NCBI GenBank assembly: GCA_009760855.2
Contig: WPIO01000075.1
Coordinates: forward strand, 193,501 to 257,500
DNA length: 64,000 nt
Direction of reading: 5' to 3'
From: Cristatella mucedo
Lineage: Eukaryota > Bryozoa > Phylactolaemata > Cristatellidae
Shown here: positions 1 to 10,965 of the stretch, in pieces
How the letters are laid out: every line of letters starts with the position of its first letter
How positions within the stretch are numbered: position 1 is the first letter of the stretch
Notes under the pieces: model-generated
What the model was told of the DNA's origin: nothing
Databases searched by the model: none
What the model saw: the letters and a program-made list of their open reading frames with translations, nothing else
Program-made: the position numbers and the translations under genes

Positions 1-170
1 TAATGCAAAGGTAACATGGTTCATATAAGGATACGGACCGAAGGCTTTAGTAGTTTGCTTTTTTGGAGGCTGCATTTCAAAAGCATTACTAAAGAAAATG
101 TTGTGAGCTTAGAATCAGCCTCTGGTAGGCTTCTTGTTTTATCAGAGTAGCCAGAATCGCCGGGAATAAT
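1..170. other. Unannotated intergenic DNA
   Basis: No open frame, repeat or RNA gene can be supported here. It is ordinary AT-leaning sequence upstream of a LINE-B tail. Confidence 0.5.
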
Positions 171-171
171 G

Positions 172-282
172 ATGGTAATAACAATAATACATTAGTATAG
201 CACACTCAGAGACCTGCATTTTTTTTCTAGGCACTTTACAGATGCTGCATCAAGCCAAGCCGATCGAATGATTTTGAGCGTT
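172..282 (-). mobile_element. LINE-B 3' tail fragment
   Basis: Read on the minus strand this has the LINE-B ending: a stretch like GCAGCATCTGTAAAGTGCC, then a GAGTGTGCTATAC block, then an AATAATG/ATT-type tail. It matches the 3' ends at 5625-5712 and 49105-49205. The element is severely 5'-truncated and has no coding sequence. The 5' boundary is uncertain because divergence hides it. Confidence 0.55.
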
Positions 283-1389
283 CTTAAATAAAGACCTCTG
301 TCAGTTACGTTCACCAAATTGTTTTTGGGATATTATATAGTAATGATATTTAAAACCAGGATTGGAATTTTCTGAGCAATTTTGTTTAAGGTACTTGAAC
401 AGATTATCCAATTTCAATAGGTTTCGGAGAACCAGGATGCCATCTGAGGAAGTGTATTGTTTAGGTAACGTGTGAAATTTAGGTAAAGAAAAAGGTAATC
501 TCGAACACTCTGTTGAACCGTCTGAGCCAAGACTACGGTCTCACTATGTCTTCCAATTTATCGTGTCGCGCACGTTTATCACTGACTTATTGCTTCCACT
601 TATTTTAAGTCTCCCGCTCGGACACATGCTCCTGTGAGCACACCCAAAGCATTTATTTACGGGTATGCAGGCACTATGCTAGGAAGCAGCTGCAGAACTT
701 ACCTTTTCCTCGGCCTCTTATGTCGATTGCTTCCGTTTTGCCGCGATCCTAAACGTAAAATTAATTCGTGTAGGATCGGATAGGATCGGATAGGCTAAAT
801 GCTCAATCTCATTGGATTCATGATGCTTTTGTAAAAACGAAATAAGACATTTCAGATTGTCACGATCGCAGATCTTAATTCTATTTATTTAAAAATGCGA
901 ATAAATTACATGCAACTGTATGTAAAAAGAAATTCACAGGCGTTTCAATAAATGCTGTAGCCACTTTGGTTTTTAAAACCTGTATCTCCCTCTTCTAATC
1001 GAGTACCAAGTCAATATTAGAGGGTGTCACTGATATCAGGAGATTCAGTCTGCCTCAAAAGTATATTCAACTGATTATCATTGAATTGACATTCAGTTTG
1101 CTCGTAGCTGTAAAAGAGAATGAAGCAGACTTTTTGTGACAGCGGAAACGAATAAACGAATCAACGTGCAGCTGGACCATGTCGCGAACTCAATACCTTT
1201 TGATCTAGCAGTTTTCAAAGTCTCACCAAATATAGCAGAAGTGAAGCAAATGTCAGGCGATAAATCAAGCTTATAGAATGAAGGAGTCGTTAAGGTTAAG
1301 GTCGAGTGGGCAGTCGTCGGGGGTTAGAAATAATAGAACTTCTCCTCATTTTTAAGGTTAATGGCTCAACATCGGTGGACAATCCTCGA
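283..1389. other. Unannotated intergenic DNA
   Basis: About 1.1 kb with no supported gene. The only visible structure is a short 10-bp repeat of about 2.6 copies (TAGGATCGGA) near 771-795. Confidence 0.45.
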
Positions 1390-1390
1390 A

Positions 1391-1450
1391 GTATAATAAT
1401 AACTATAGTAATAAGTTTATATAGCGCCCTCAGATAACTTAATCGGCTTG
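1391..1450 (-). mobile_element. LINE-B 3' tail, truncated
   Basis: The minus strand ends in the LINE-B signature: a GAGGGCGCTATATAAAC block followed by an ATT-rich tail (AATAATAAC on the plus strand). It is cut off by the LINE-A copy that begins near 1460. Confidence 0.5.
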
Positions 1451-1459
1451 AAAAAATTT

Positions 1460-2095
1460 AACTAGCTCCTTAGTTCTGTCTCAGCTGATTATTGCAGCTC
1501 CCTTTTCGCTGGGCTACCAAAACAAGCAACTAGGTCATGGCAAATGGCTATAAATACAGCTGCGAGGCTAGTTTTCAAGTCCCAGAGGTTTGACCACGTG
1601 TCTCCTTTGCTAAAAGAGCTAGGATGGCTGCCAGTTGATCAACAGATACACAGCAAAGTTCTTACTTTGACCCACAAGGCCCGCCACGGCTTGGCTCCTC
1701 CATACATAGCTGAACTGTTGCACCAGTTTCAGCATCCTCCTGGATAGACAATAATTTAGCTGTTCCATTCCATCTCTTAAAGACCGTTGGCGACAGAAGT
1801 TTTAGCTCTGCAGGTCCTAGACTGTAGAACTCGCTTCCACGATTCTTACGCAACGACAACTACTCTCCTGCTGCCGACTATGGCTCATCCTTCTCAGCGG
1901 TCCTGAGCTGTTACTTCCATGCTACTCACTACCTCAACTGCTCTCCTGAATTTGCTATGCTTCCCACTTCTCTTTGTTGCGTGAGATGAAGTCGGTTGGC
2001 TACCGAATGCGCACCAAAAGCCGCTTAGGCTGTCTTTGTGGCTTGGTGGAGTTACCGACGGAGATACATGCATACATATATACAATCTCTTTCTG
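1460..2095 (+). mobile_element. LINE-A 3' end, degenerate RT C-terminus
   Basis: This 5'-truncated copy carries the last part of the LINE-A reverse transcriptase ORF and its 3' end. Translated pieces include ARLVFKSQRFDHVSPLLKEL and LGWLPVDQQI, which match the better copy at 34022-34798. A stop after about position 1745, where the frame also shifts, breaks the ORF. The 3' end carries the family motif ACGGAGATACATGCATACAT near 2055. CR1/L2-group membership is inferred from the protein motifs. Confidence 0.85.
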
Positions 2096-2279
2096 GGTAC
2101 TTTACATTTGCTGAAAAGAATGCATGATCGAATGGTTGATGATAGCATGCTCAAAGTCTCTTTTTCTTTCTATCGCGCTACGACACACAGAGCAGCAAGA
2201 GATATGCCTCACCGGATGCCATGCTGCTATGTAAGTCCGGTTAAAGGTGAAAGGTTAAAGGCTCACTCTGTAGACTGTG

Positions 2280-2720
2280 GAGTGTGAGGATGCTAGAGCC
2301 ATGTCTGAGCGCCACGCTTTCACCGGGTTTCGTGACGCAGACTGCGCTGTAGCTGCGTGACGCCGCGTGACGTTCAATCTTCTGCTCACACCGACGAAGC
2401 ATTTGGAAAGAAAGGCGACGAGGCGAAAGAGCAGTTCAAATGCAAAACGTAGTCCTCTGTAGAATTACAATAATGCTGCTGCCTGCTAGTTAGCTGAAGA
2501 CGGGTCGATCGTTTTCGGACAGCTTAGGGCTGACAAAGGAAAGCTGCCCGTGCACTGGTGGCTGGCTGCTGATGATGGTGGGCGAGTGAGGCTAATCGCA
2601 TCCGCACGGCCGCGCAGATTTCTCTGGCTGCTGACCGTCCGCGTTCGTGCCGGAAAACAGTGCAGCCGTACGCATTCGTCCGCATTCGCGCCTCTTTGCA
2701 AACAGTGCAAACAGGCAGCA
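2280..2720. other. GC-rich, CpG-containing segment
   Basis: Base composition rises and CpG is frequent compared with the flanks. Short open frames occur on the minus strand, but none shows a recognisable domain or splice structure. It could be a small CpG island or a fragment of an older repeat. Confidence 0.3.
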
Positions 2721-3395
2721 ATGAAATAGGGCCCGAGCCTCCGATCTTCAGGTGCCCCCTTTGCAGCTAATGACTGTCTGGCGAAGCGAGCGACAGAGTA
2801 GTGCAGAGATCAATTGCTTGCACATCGGCGTCGACTTTGAGTATAATCTATTCTGCATTCGTGCGCTTGCAATAAAAGGCGTCGTTAGAACGCGAAAAGT
2901 TAAAACGCGAGCTATCCACGTGAAGCTGGTTACAGTTATCAGTCGCATGCAATGGCAATATTTCTTAGTCAATGGCATGATAGTTGCTTGGCAGAGGCCG
3001 AGAGAGAGAGAGGGGCCTTGGGCGATATAGCCCCAAACGTACCGGTGATCTTGAATGTCTGGTGTCATCTTTCTCCTCCTCTTTGCCTGTTTAAAATGCA
3101 ATTGTAACCAATGGAGTAAATATATGACATCGGCAGGGAAAGAGAGCTGATTAGTCTAACTTAGCATAGAAAATTAGCATTAACGTTTGACGGCAGGGTT
3201 GAGACGATTGGCAGTCACGCTAAATCATAATTAAAAATGAAGTGACAAACGCCTTTACTCTGGAGATTGTAAAGCAATATATAACAAGATATCTAGGAAA
3301 GGTCCAAGGCTGACAGGAGTTGATCAGCGGTCTACCTGAGGAATACATTAACAGTGAGGACGAAATCGAGGGAAAGAAAGAAATGAGAGAGGTAA
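2721..3395. other. Unannotated intergenic DNA
   Basis: No gene supported. Overlapping open frames of about 90-117 codons on both strands (2748-3101) have no recognisable domain and look random. Confidence 0.4.
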
Positions 3396-3449
3396 AAGAT
3401 GAGAGAGAGGGTGGGAGGGAGAAGGGGCGGGATGAGCAGAGAGAGGCGA

Positions 3450-3512
3450 GAAAGAGATAAGAGAGAGAGAGAGAGAGAGAGGAGAGAAAAAGAGAGAGAG
3501 AAAGAGAGAGAG

Positions 3513-3604
<92 letters not shown>
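3450..3604. repeat. GA microsatellite
   Basis: Imperfect GA/GAAA purine repeats begin near 3450 and become a pure GA run from about 3530 to 3604. The apparent Arg/Glu-rich open frame across it is a product of the repeat and is not a gene. Confidence 0.97.
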
Positions 3605-3608
<4 letters not shown>

Positions 3609-3780
3609 TCCCCCTAGATTAACACGTATAATGTTAGATTAGTAGTTATGCCAGCAAGACTCTTGGTCTGATAGCGAACTCCAAATGGAAAGTTATATCA
3701 TTTATATCACGTATCTGCTGTAGCTATGACTGTACCACCTAAAAAATGCTTCGCAGCTGTAGTCCCAAGTCACGTAGCAA

Positions 3781-3846
3781 AATAATAATAACATGTTTTT
3801 ATTTTTTATTTATTTACTTATTTATTTTTTATTTATTTTATTTAGG
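3781..3846. repeat. TTTA-type AT-rich simple repeat
   Basis: Repeats of TTTA and ATTT follow an AATAATAATAA run. On the minus strand it reads as a tail after GGTTCTCTTAGAGCCC (3846-3861), so it may be the worn tail of a LINE-B-type element. Confidence 0.6.
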
Positions 3847-4084
3847 GCTCTAAGAGAACCAAATCCTCATTCAGGCGTGCTATGGATCGCTCCCAGAGGA
3901 TAAAAAAAACAAGTGTTGATGCGTCGTGCTAAGACAAACATGCAAAAGCGAAAAAGAAACGCTCAGAACCGTGCGTACAGCCTCTGGTGAGTAGCATGCA
4001 CAGGCTCTCATGCAAAGCACACACAAAAAGAAAGATTCCCAGGAGGATTATAAAAACTGAGCAGAGAATTTGTAGCTTCATATA

Positions 4085-4258
4085 TATGTATATAATTCAT
4101 TTGTGTAGCGCCCCAAAAGAACTTAGTCTCTATTCAGGAACTTCACATCTACTACGAGGCTCGAGCCGACGACCCCGGCACTCAAATAAATTCACCTTAA
4201 CCTTGGTCGAGGTGAGCACCTTAACCAATAGGCCAAGCCATCGCGGTCACTTATAATA
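4085..4258 (-). mobile_element. tRNA-derived SINE with LINE-B-like tail
   Basis: On the minus strand the head has a tRNA-like A box (TGGCCTATTGGTTAAGG) and a B-box-like GTCGTCGGCTCGAGCC. It then runs into a block with TAGAGACTAAGTTC and GGGGCGCTACACAAATG, which matches the LINE-B 3' end (GAGATTAAGTTCTCTGAGGG at 49146-49165). It ends in TATATA. Tail-sharing of this kind is known for stringent LINE/SINE pairs such as UnaL2 and UnaSINE1. The assignment rests on motifs and has not been checked by database search. Confidence 0.65.
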
Positions 4259-4964
4259 CAAAAGTTGTATGACAGTAAACTGAGTGACTCGGGCCATTTT
4301 GTGAGTCGTTTGCATGCTTTGCACCATCAAATTTCCTTAAGACAGGTTACCCGAAGGTTGCCTTTTGTACCTGGTAAACCCCACAGCTTGACCAATTCTT
4401 ACCCCAATCGAATTAAAATTTGGAAACGTGCTCTGATCGACTTGTAAACCTGAGGTAAAACCTCAGTTGGCTTATATGTCAAGTGTAGCGACTATTTCCT
4501 TGAATGTCAAACAACCCCTGTTTTTGCTGATTAAAGTACTAAATGTTTGATTCGTAAAATAAATTTGTTTTCTTTTAGATAGTGACTCAGGTAAAAAAAG
4601 TAAGAGGCTTGGAATATTTTTACAGTGCATGGTATTGAATCTATTGAGTTTTTGAAATAGCCATGTTTGCCTGACGTCAAATGTAAGCATATTCGAATCT
4701 CGTATTCCGAGATCATCTAATAGCAAGGTGCAAGTGGTGACAGCAATTAATCGCTTCCTGGTATAAAGTATTCGATTTTTCCTCTCTTAATTAGGCATTT
4801 ACAATTTCATTTGATTCTGTTCTCTAAAATTTTTGTCTTCATCGTACTTCACCGTAATCTTAGAGTAAATACCTAAGCTAGCATCCGCACTGGACTCCTC
4901 GCTCTCTGAAACTCCTTGCTTAGCTTCAATGTCTGCCTTTAAGCCGGATGCTAGTGACCTCGTC

Positions 4965-5200
4965 TTGAAGTACTCCCCCCCCCCCCCCGTCCAAGCTGAC
5001 TACTATCCTCTATATAAAAATAAAACGCTAAAAAAGGTATCTGATTCCACAGCCTCATTTGCTTAGCGGCAGCAGAGCCACAAAGGCCATCAACAGTGCT
5101 GCTTGCATAAGGCAATGAAGGATTGCCCACTGCAGGACTCGAACCCACTTGTATAGCGAAGAGAGAGCATCTTACCTCAGGGGAAAAGACCCAGGGGCCA
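4965..5200 (-). mobile_element. tRNA-derived SINE (SINE-1), minus copy
   Basis: Read on the minus strand it contains GTGGGTTCGAGTCCTGCAGT (a tRNA B box), GGGCAATCCTTCATTGCC, and CTGCTGCCGCTAAGCAAATG followed by AGGCTGTGGAATCAG. The same blocks occur in the same order at about 42985, 57592 and 59241. A 16-base C run (4975-4990) lies at its 3' side on this strand. Confidence 0.7.
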
Positions 5201-5299
5201 TACGTACTGTTGCCGTTCTTAGATGCATAGATTTGCCCTGGAACAGATTTGAAATCGTAATAAATATCTCAAGCCTCGTCTCAGCATCCTTGAGAAAAA

Positions 5300-5715
5300 G
5301 TTGTTGTTAGGCCACTCACTGTAAGACAACTCTGGAAAAGGAGAGCTTATGATTACGGCCCAATTACCTACCTTCTCGCCTTACAAAAGCACTAGACGAT
5401 GTATTTTCAGACTGGTTAAGCTCTTTAATATGAACTTATCAGCTAGAAAATATGTTCTCTCTCTGATTTTGGGGCTAATCACTCCACAGAGTCAGTACTG
5501 ATGGGAAAGTGTAAAATCTTTTGCATGAGCGGTAACTGAGGTAGAGTCCCTCTGCTAGTTTGGTCGCATGTTATTCATGTTGTTTGTTCATCAAGCATGA
5601 TATTACTCACCATTAAATTGCACTTCCCTTTGCAGCAAATGTAAAGCGCCCAGAAAGAGCCTGAGTCTGCTGATGGCGCTTTATCAAGTGCACTATTATT
5701 ATTATTATTAATGAA
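5300..5715 (+). mobile_element. LINE-B with large internal deletion
   Basis: The segment 5440-5560 matches the RT finger region of LINE-B (GCTAATCACTCCACAGAGTC, compare 36926-36945). After CTCTGCTAGTTTGGTCGCAT it jumps directly to the 3' untranslated region (ATGTTATTCATGTTGTTTGT) and the terminal hairpin plus ATT tail. Relative to the copy at 36300-38432 about 1.3 kb is missing. Confidence 0.75.
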
Positions 5716-5865
5716 TCAATTCATAGCATTTTATGTTATTGATCTAAATATCGCTGTTATCTAGACTGGGCATTACTAGCATTTATGAGCGCTGATATAA
5801 ACGGAAAGTCAGACGCTTTAGAGTATGAGGTAACCTAGGAACAAATCCAATTCTTTTCGCAATTT

Positions 5866-5868
<3 letters not shown>

Positions 5869-5909
<41 letters not shown>
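5869..5909. repeat. CT microsatellite
   Basis: Pure CT dinucleotide run of about 20 units. Confidence 0.97.
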
Positions 5910-5912
<3 letters not shown>

Positions 5913-5914
5913 GA

Positions 5915-6700
5915 CACCTATCGCCAAGCAAGATTTAGGATTTCACTATTATGCAAATGACAGACAGCTGTCCTTCAAACTTTCTGAGCCTTGTTTTGAA
6001 GCCGACCGACTTAAAATTCTTTGGCAGCCAGCATTGACGGCCTTCACAATTGGATGGAAGCGATTTTTCACAAAAACTGAGATACTCTTCCAATGGGCTC
6101 AGCTAAGCTATAGGCTGTTGCAACTGCACGCAATACGGATGTCCTGTTCCAAAGTGGCGAAGTGACTAGAGTGGCAGATCAGCTCGACCAGTCGAGGATG
6201 CCAACCTTCTGCTGCTCATCAGTGAAAAAATGTGTGCCTGCATACAGCTAAGGAGACAACAAACACGTGGGTCCTTGCACTCGTGACTTCCCGTTTAGAC
6301 CTTCGTTTTCAAATACTCGCACGCCTTCTGTCTGTATACCAAGAGACTTAGAGCTAGTGCAAAAGTCTGCAACTAGTTGGCGCGAGTGTGTAGTCAAAGT
6401 CGCAAGCACTATATTATACTGCATACTTATTAATGACCAGCACTGGCTCCCAACAAGCAGCGTGTTGACTTCGAGGTTTTGTCACTGCTTTGCAGGTCGC
6501 ACTTCGTGCTCTGGCTCCAGTCTACCTATCAGAGATACTTCCCAATCGGGATAGACATCGTACAGCACACGGCTCAGACTCAAGTCTTCTAGCTGCATGT
6601 CTATCCAATTCGAGATACGTTAGAGCGATGCCTCGTCCAATTCGTGTGCTCCCAAACCTAGAAACTCCAAGAATAGTTCTGCACTAATGCCATAAAAATT
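5915..6700 (+). mobile_element. Degenerate LINE reverse transcriptase fragment
   Basis: Translation gives IAKQDLGFHYYANDRQLSF near 5918-5975, a decayed form of the YADD catalytic block. Further on it gives ALRALAPVYLSEILPNRDRH (6499-6558), matching the C-terminal segment seen at 37900-37950. Many stops and frameshifts are present. It may belong to LINE-B or to a close relative. No tail is seen. Confidence 0.7.
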
Positions 6701-6764
6701 AATCTGCTGGTATTCTTATTGAGTGAGTTGGATGCGGATCAATGGTATTAATGGTCAAGGAAGT

Positions 6765-6840
6765 TCAAGGTAGTTCTGAATGTCGCCGATGTAGAAATGA
6801 ATGCCAGGATTGTGCTTGTCGATAAAATTGGCCAGGGAAA
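6765..6840 (-). mobile_element. Short LINE-B RT fragment
   Basis: The minus strand reads GACAAGCACAATCCTGGCAT followed by TCATTTCTACATCGGCGACA, matching the LINE-B segment that encodes KHNLGFHFYADD (compare 37264-37297). Only about 75 bp is recognisable. Confidence 0.6.
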
Positions 6841-6849
6841 GTATTGGTA

Positions 6850-6975
6850 ATAAAAGAAGAGTTCTTAGATCGAACCCTGACGTACCCCATAACTTAAGGG
6901 CTCCGCGGATGACCGACCGCCCTTTTCATACAAACTCTGACCTCTCTCACTGAGCTAGAGCCTAAACCAGTTTAG
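6850..6975 (-). mobile_element. tRNA-like SINE head (third type)
   Basis: Read on the minus strand there is an A-box-like CTCTAGCTCAGTGAGAGAGG followed about 60 bases later by AGGGTTCGATCTAAGAAC, a B-box-like motif. The spacing and weak cloverleaf potential fit a tRNA-derived SINE better than a functional tRNA gene. No tail has been identified. Confidence 0.4.
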
Positions 6976-7019
6976 CACCGTGCCAATCATAGATACAAAG
7001 GTGGGCTGAAAATCTGCCG

Positions 7020-7135
7020 TTAATAATGATAATAATAATACTATTTGTATAAAGCCATCAGAGAGCTCAATCTATTTCTAGGCAGTTCACATTTGCTATG
7101 AAGGAGCTGTGATCGAATGTTGGTGCATTTGGATT
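7020..7135 (-). mobile_element. LINE-B 3' tail fragment
   Basis: The minus strand ends with CAAATGTGAACTGCCTAG, a GAGCTCTCTGATGGC block and an ATT-type tail (AATAATAATAC on the plus strand). No coding part remains. Confidence 0.6.
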
Positions 7136-8119
7136 TTCATTAATGAGCGCCTAGGAAACACCTCCCAATGCAGTTGCCTAATGTGCTCGAGTGCTAATGT
7201 CGTCTTAATGTTAAGACTGATAACGAGTCACAATTTCACGTCTCTTTGTTCATGCGCTAAAGAGCATTGCAGATGAGCAAGTATAAGGAAGTATAAAGTG
7301 GCTGCGGACAGAGCTGCCTGCAATCGCCAGCCCAGCATGTCTAGAGCTGACGGAGAGCACTTAGTTTCACCTAGCAGTCCGCTACAGTAGTCAAGTAGAT
7401 TTTAATAATTCCGCGGATTTTCTGCGAATTCCCTGCATTAATATGCACTACTCTACATTATCCTGTGCGCAATGATCTGATAAGTGCATTTGGTAAGAGC
7501 ATCCAATAGCCAACGAGAGAGTTTGCCCCAGCGACCAATTCATATTACTAGCGCGTGAGTAGCTTGGCAACGTACGCGAAGTGCACTTACGCTTGTTGGA
7601 TGACGCAGACATAGCAGAAATTCTACAAAATCAGTCAGTGAAAGCTTTGCAATATTTGAAGAATGCAACCGTCCTAGAGGATCAATGTATAATTGCTAAG
7701 GCCATTTACTCTATTTTAAGCGTAACGAATTGATGATGCCACGCATTTTTACGGTGAAAAAAGAAGGGCTAAATTGCAGCGACTCATTTGAAACTCAAAT
7801 AAAGTGTCTCATACAGTTTCACTGCAGAAATTTGTTTTCCTGGTTCTTAACTTAAGTTGTACAATTTGAATTTAAAATACTAAAGAACGAATGCCGCAAC
7901 TCTGGCTCACGAGTTTTTGCAGAAGAAGTGTCGAGCGTGGCGTCGAACGCGGCGCTTTACTGCGCTGATCTACAGACTGATTGATTAGGAAAAGTTTACC
8001 TTGTCACACCTATCGATCTCAATTGATAATTGTGACGTCAGAGAGAGTGATTCTTTTGCCACGGATGTAAGAGTGCATGCTTGGTAGCGTGCAGTGCAAG
8101 AGAATGTTCATTATGCGTC
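7136..8119. other. Unannotated intergenic DNA
   Basis: About 1 kb with no supported gene, RNA or repeat. Confidence 0.45.
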
Positions 8120-8495
8120 GTACGATCATCGCAAAAACCTCAAAACCTTCGAGAGCGTGCCTTTGGCTCATATGCTCGTAAAGCCTGGAACTCACTCCCG
8201 ACTGACGTGACAACATCCCCAGACATGAAGGCATTTAAAAAGAAGCTTAAAACAAATCTGTTTATGACAGCAATTAGTAGGTCCTCGTGATTCGTCCTTT
8301 GTGTGCTCATGCGTGCAGACACTGTGTTTGCCGCTACTGACCATATCTACATGTTGACCCTGTACATATCACATCTAAATATGTCGCGCTTTATGAAATT
8401 GCGAATGTTACCGCTAATAATTTGGTCGCACTTTCTTCACAGCATCTTTAAAATGCCTTGAAAGAGATCAAGTTCTCTGAGGGCGCTGTAAACAT
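8120..8495 (+). mobile_element. LINE-B 3' end with C-terminal coding remnant
   Basis: Translation gives [20 protein letters not shown] (8157-8216), then SPDMKAFKKKLKTNLFMTA, the LINE-B C-terminus seen at 38029-38145. It is followed by the 3' untranslated segment with GTGATTCGTCC and a degraded terminal hairpin (GAGATCAAGTTCTCTGAGGG at 8464-8483). The tail is AACATGTAATA, with no ATT array left. Confidence 0.85.
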
Positions 8496-8499
8496 GTAA

Positions 8500-9590
8500 T
8501 ATTTCGATTATAGTTGTTGTACGTGCAGGCTCGTGCTCCGAACGGAAGCCGCATATTGAACAAGAATGGGTGGTCTGCCACAATGCCTAGTACGGCCACA
8601 ACTGCAATTATCTGCCCCTACAGGCGGCCACGCCCTATTTTCTCTGTGCACGAGCTACCGGTGGCAGAATTTCACCGGTGCAAAGCTGTCATGAGCCACC
8701 ATGGGCTGCAGGCGAATATTGGTTCAACTTGACACTGGAATCTGCATACGAGCCCTTACCCCAGGGAGAAGAAGTCCGCTACCCCTGGTGGGGGTTGGGG
8801 AAGGAAGCTCCTTACCTCGCAGGGGAGGGGGAGGGGGAGGAAGCCGACCGTGCACACAGGGCAAGAGAGAAGGTATTTGCTGGACATTGTCAAGTATTCA
8901 AGAAAAAACTGCCAAGCGGTAGCTTAAATTATTATTTTTCATCCTCTCTCGGGCCAAGTTTGACTTTACGAGAGAATCAGAAGTAAATTTCGAGAAATAT
9001 CTAGTGTTCATTCGTCTTCACCGCCAATCAGGATGATTTCACGGATTTTGAGTAATGTCAATATAGCGAGGTCTAACTGTGGTTGTAGTGCAGTATACTG
9101 CTTCAGTAAAGTAGAGAGGAAAGGGGAAGTAATCGATAGATTTTCCAGAACTTCCTTCGTGCTCATGATACCTTTTCTCTAACCCTCTCGCAGCCTTTCA
9201 TCATCTGAAATGTACATTGGCAATAATAACCCGACCGGTGATTACAATGCCAAGAGATCGCACAAAAAGCATCAAGGTTTAAATCGCAGAGAATCAGATA
9301 ACCTTCAAATATGACATTCAAGTGCTGGACATTTAATGCCCTGTTCTGAGAAATCTTGAAGTAGGGAGACCTGAGATGATAGGGAGACCACATTTTGAGG
9401 TCGCCCCGTTCTAATAAATCAATTCAAGATGGACAGAAAGATATAATTCGTCTCACCCATGCTGAAGAAAGTCTTCGTATCTCGTATACGTTCTTGTAAA
9501 TCTTATTTAAATCCGCAGCACTACCTTGAAGTAATTAAACAAATCAGCTTCTCGCTCTCAGTAATTATACAGTGGCAGGATCGTACCTCA
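8500..9590. other. Unannotated intergenic DNA
   Basis: No gene supported. A G-rich stretch with GGGGGAGGGGGAGG-type runs lies at 8786-8842. Open frames across it (8678-8986) look like composition artefacts. Confidence 0.4.
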
Positions 9591-9629
9591 TCGAGAGTAT
9601 GGCTCCTACCTGAAGCGAACAATAAAGAA

Positions 9630-9772
9630 TTGTTCCCTGCAAGACGTGAGATGAAGCCTGTTTGCTACCGAATGCGTACCGACAGCCGCTTAGGCTGTGA
9701 ATGCGCTACAAAAACTCTCATGAGTAACACCCACTTAGTCTTTGTGGCTTTGTGTAGTTACAGACGGATATA
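9630..9772 (+). mobile_element. LINE-A 3' end
   Basis: The final coding block is visible as CYRMRTDSRLGCEC (9661-9702), then the 3' untranslated motif AACACCCACTTAGTC, then TAGTTACAGACGGATATAGA. It passes directly into the TACA array. The copy is strongly 5'-truncated. Confidence 0.85.
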
Positions 9773-9831
9773 GATACATACATACATACATACATACATA
9801 CATACATACATACATACATACATACATACAT

Positions 9832-9862
<31 letters not shown>

Positions 9863-9976
9863 TACATACATACGTAATACATACGTACTACATACATACA
9901 TACATACATACATACATACATACATACACACACACATACATACATACATAGATACATGTATACATACATACATACA
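9773..9976. repeat. TACA/TACATA microsatellite
   Basis: About 200 bp of TACA repeats with CACA interruptions at about 9849-9862 and 9927-9937. It starts exactly where the LINE-A 3' motif ends, so it is best read as an expanded LINE-A tail. Tyr/Cys/Met or Ile/His/Thr open frames across it are not genes. Confidence 0.95.
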
Positions 9977-9987
9977 TTTAAGAAAAA

Positions 9988-10965
9988 GAGACACATGGTC
10001 AAACCTCTGGGATTAGTAAACTAACCTTGCAGTCGTTCGTTGCCAGCTACAGTGGGCAAGTGTCTTTTTTCGGTAGCCCACCCAGAAGAGAGGTTAAAAA
10101 TCTAGCCGACACAGAAACAAGGACCTAGTTAGGCCACCGCGGTAGACAGTTCCTAATCTTAAGATAGTGATCGGACGTAATGGCTAGCTGTGGAAGCAGT
10201 CTCATTAACGAAGCTTTAAAAATTTAGATAGCTGTCGAAGACGATACCTTAATTCCGAGAAAATGGTGTTGGGGGCACGGCAGCATAACCTATTAGAATA
10301 GCAAAGCCTTCTAGTCCAGCACAAGACTGGGATGTTCCATGAGCAGCAGTTCCGTTGTATCGTCACTTAGCTTAAAAAAATTTTCCGACATTCAGGATAG
10401 AATGTCGGCAAGGCAAGCATTCAGTTGATCATTTGCTGCAGCAGATTCCCACTGTGTGAATGACAATTGCCGCTAAGTATTGTCAGCATAAAAGTGATAT
10501 CCTATTCCACGGGCCTTAATCACTTCTCCCAGAGGTCGAGTATAAATGGAGAACAGAAATGAACCGAGGAAAGACTATTAAAGGACTCCACAGGTGACAC
10601 TTCTGGCGGATCAGACCTGACCCCCACATGAAACGGATTGAACACGATCAGACAAGTACGATTTAAACCACGCCTGTCTGCCAGACAGATCGTTGTTTTC
10701 AATCGTTCAAGTAGGACATCGTGATCAATGGCGTGGAAGGCAGCTGGTAGATCTAGCAGCGCTAGGGCAGTGGCATTCTTGCAATCTTTGCTGCATGGGA
10801 TGTCATTGGTTAAGCGGAGGAGAGACGTTTCAGTGGAGTGCTGCCGCTTCAACCATTATAGAAAAATTTTCTGAAATTCCATTCTCTCCAGTGTGTGCCA
10901 CCAGCTGCTTAGCGACATTTTTTCCCAAGAATCTTTGACAATAAAGGGAAACTGACCAATAGTTT
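9988..10965 (-). mobile_element. LINE-A reverse transcriptase remnant
   Basis: On the minus strand the RT palm region is readable, for example ALALLDLPAAFHAIDHDVLL (about 10700-10780), preceded by RQHSTETSLLRLTNDI. The YADD region near 10480 is degraded. The fragment lacks the LINE-A 3' end, stopping in the segment that encodes KSQRF. Many indels are present, so this copy is dead. It faces the plus-strand LINE-A end across the TACA array, so the two look like separate insertions. Confidence 0.85.

Noticed and set aside
9718-10002. Tyr/Met/Cys-rich minus-strand open frame
   Set aside because: Created by the TACA repeat.
9630-10965. Twin-priming inversion of a single LINE-A
   Set aside because: In twin priming the inverted 5' part lies upstream of the 3' part. 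Here the minus fragment lies downstream of the tail, so two insertions are simpler.
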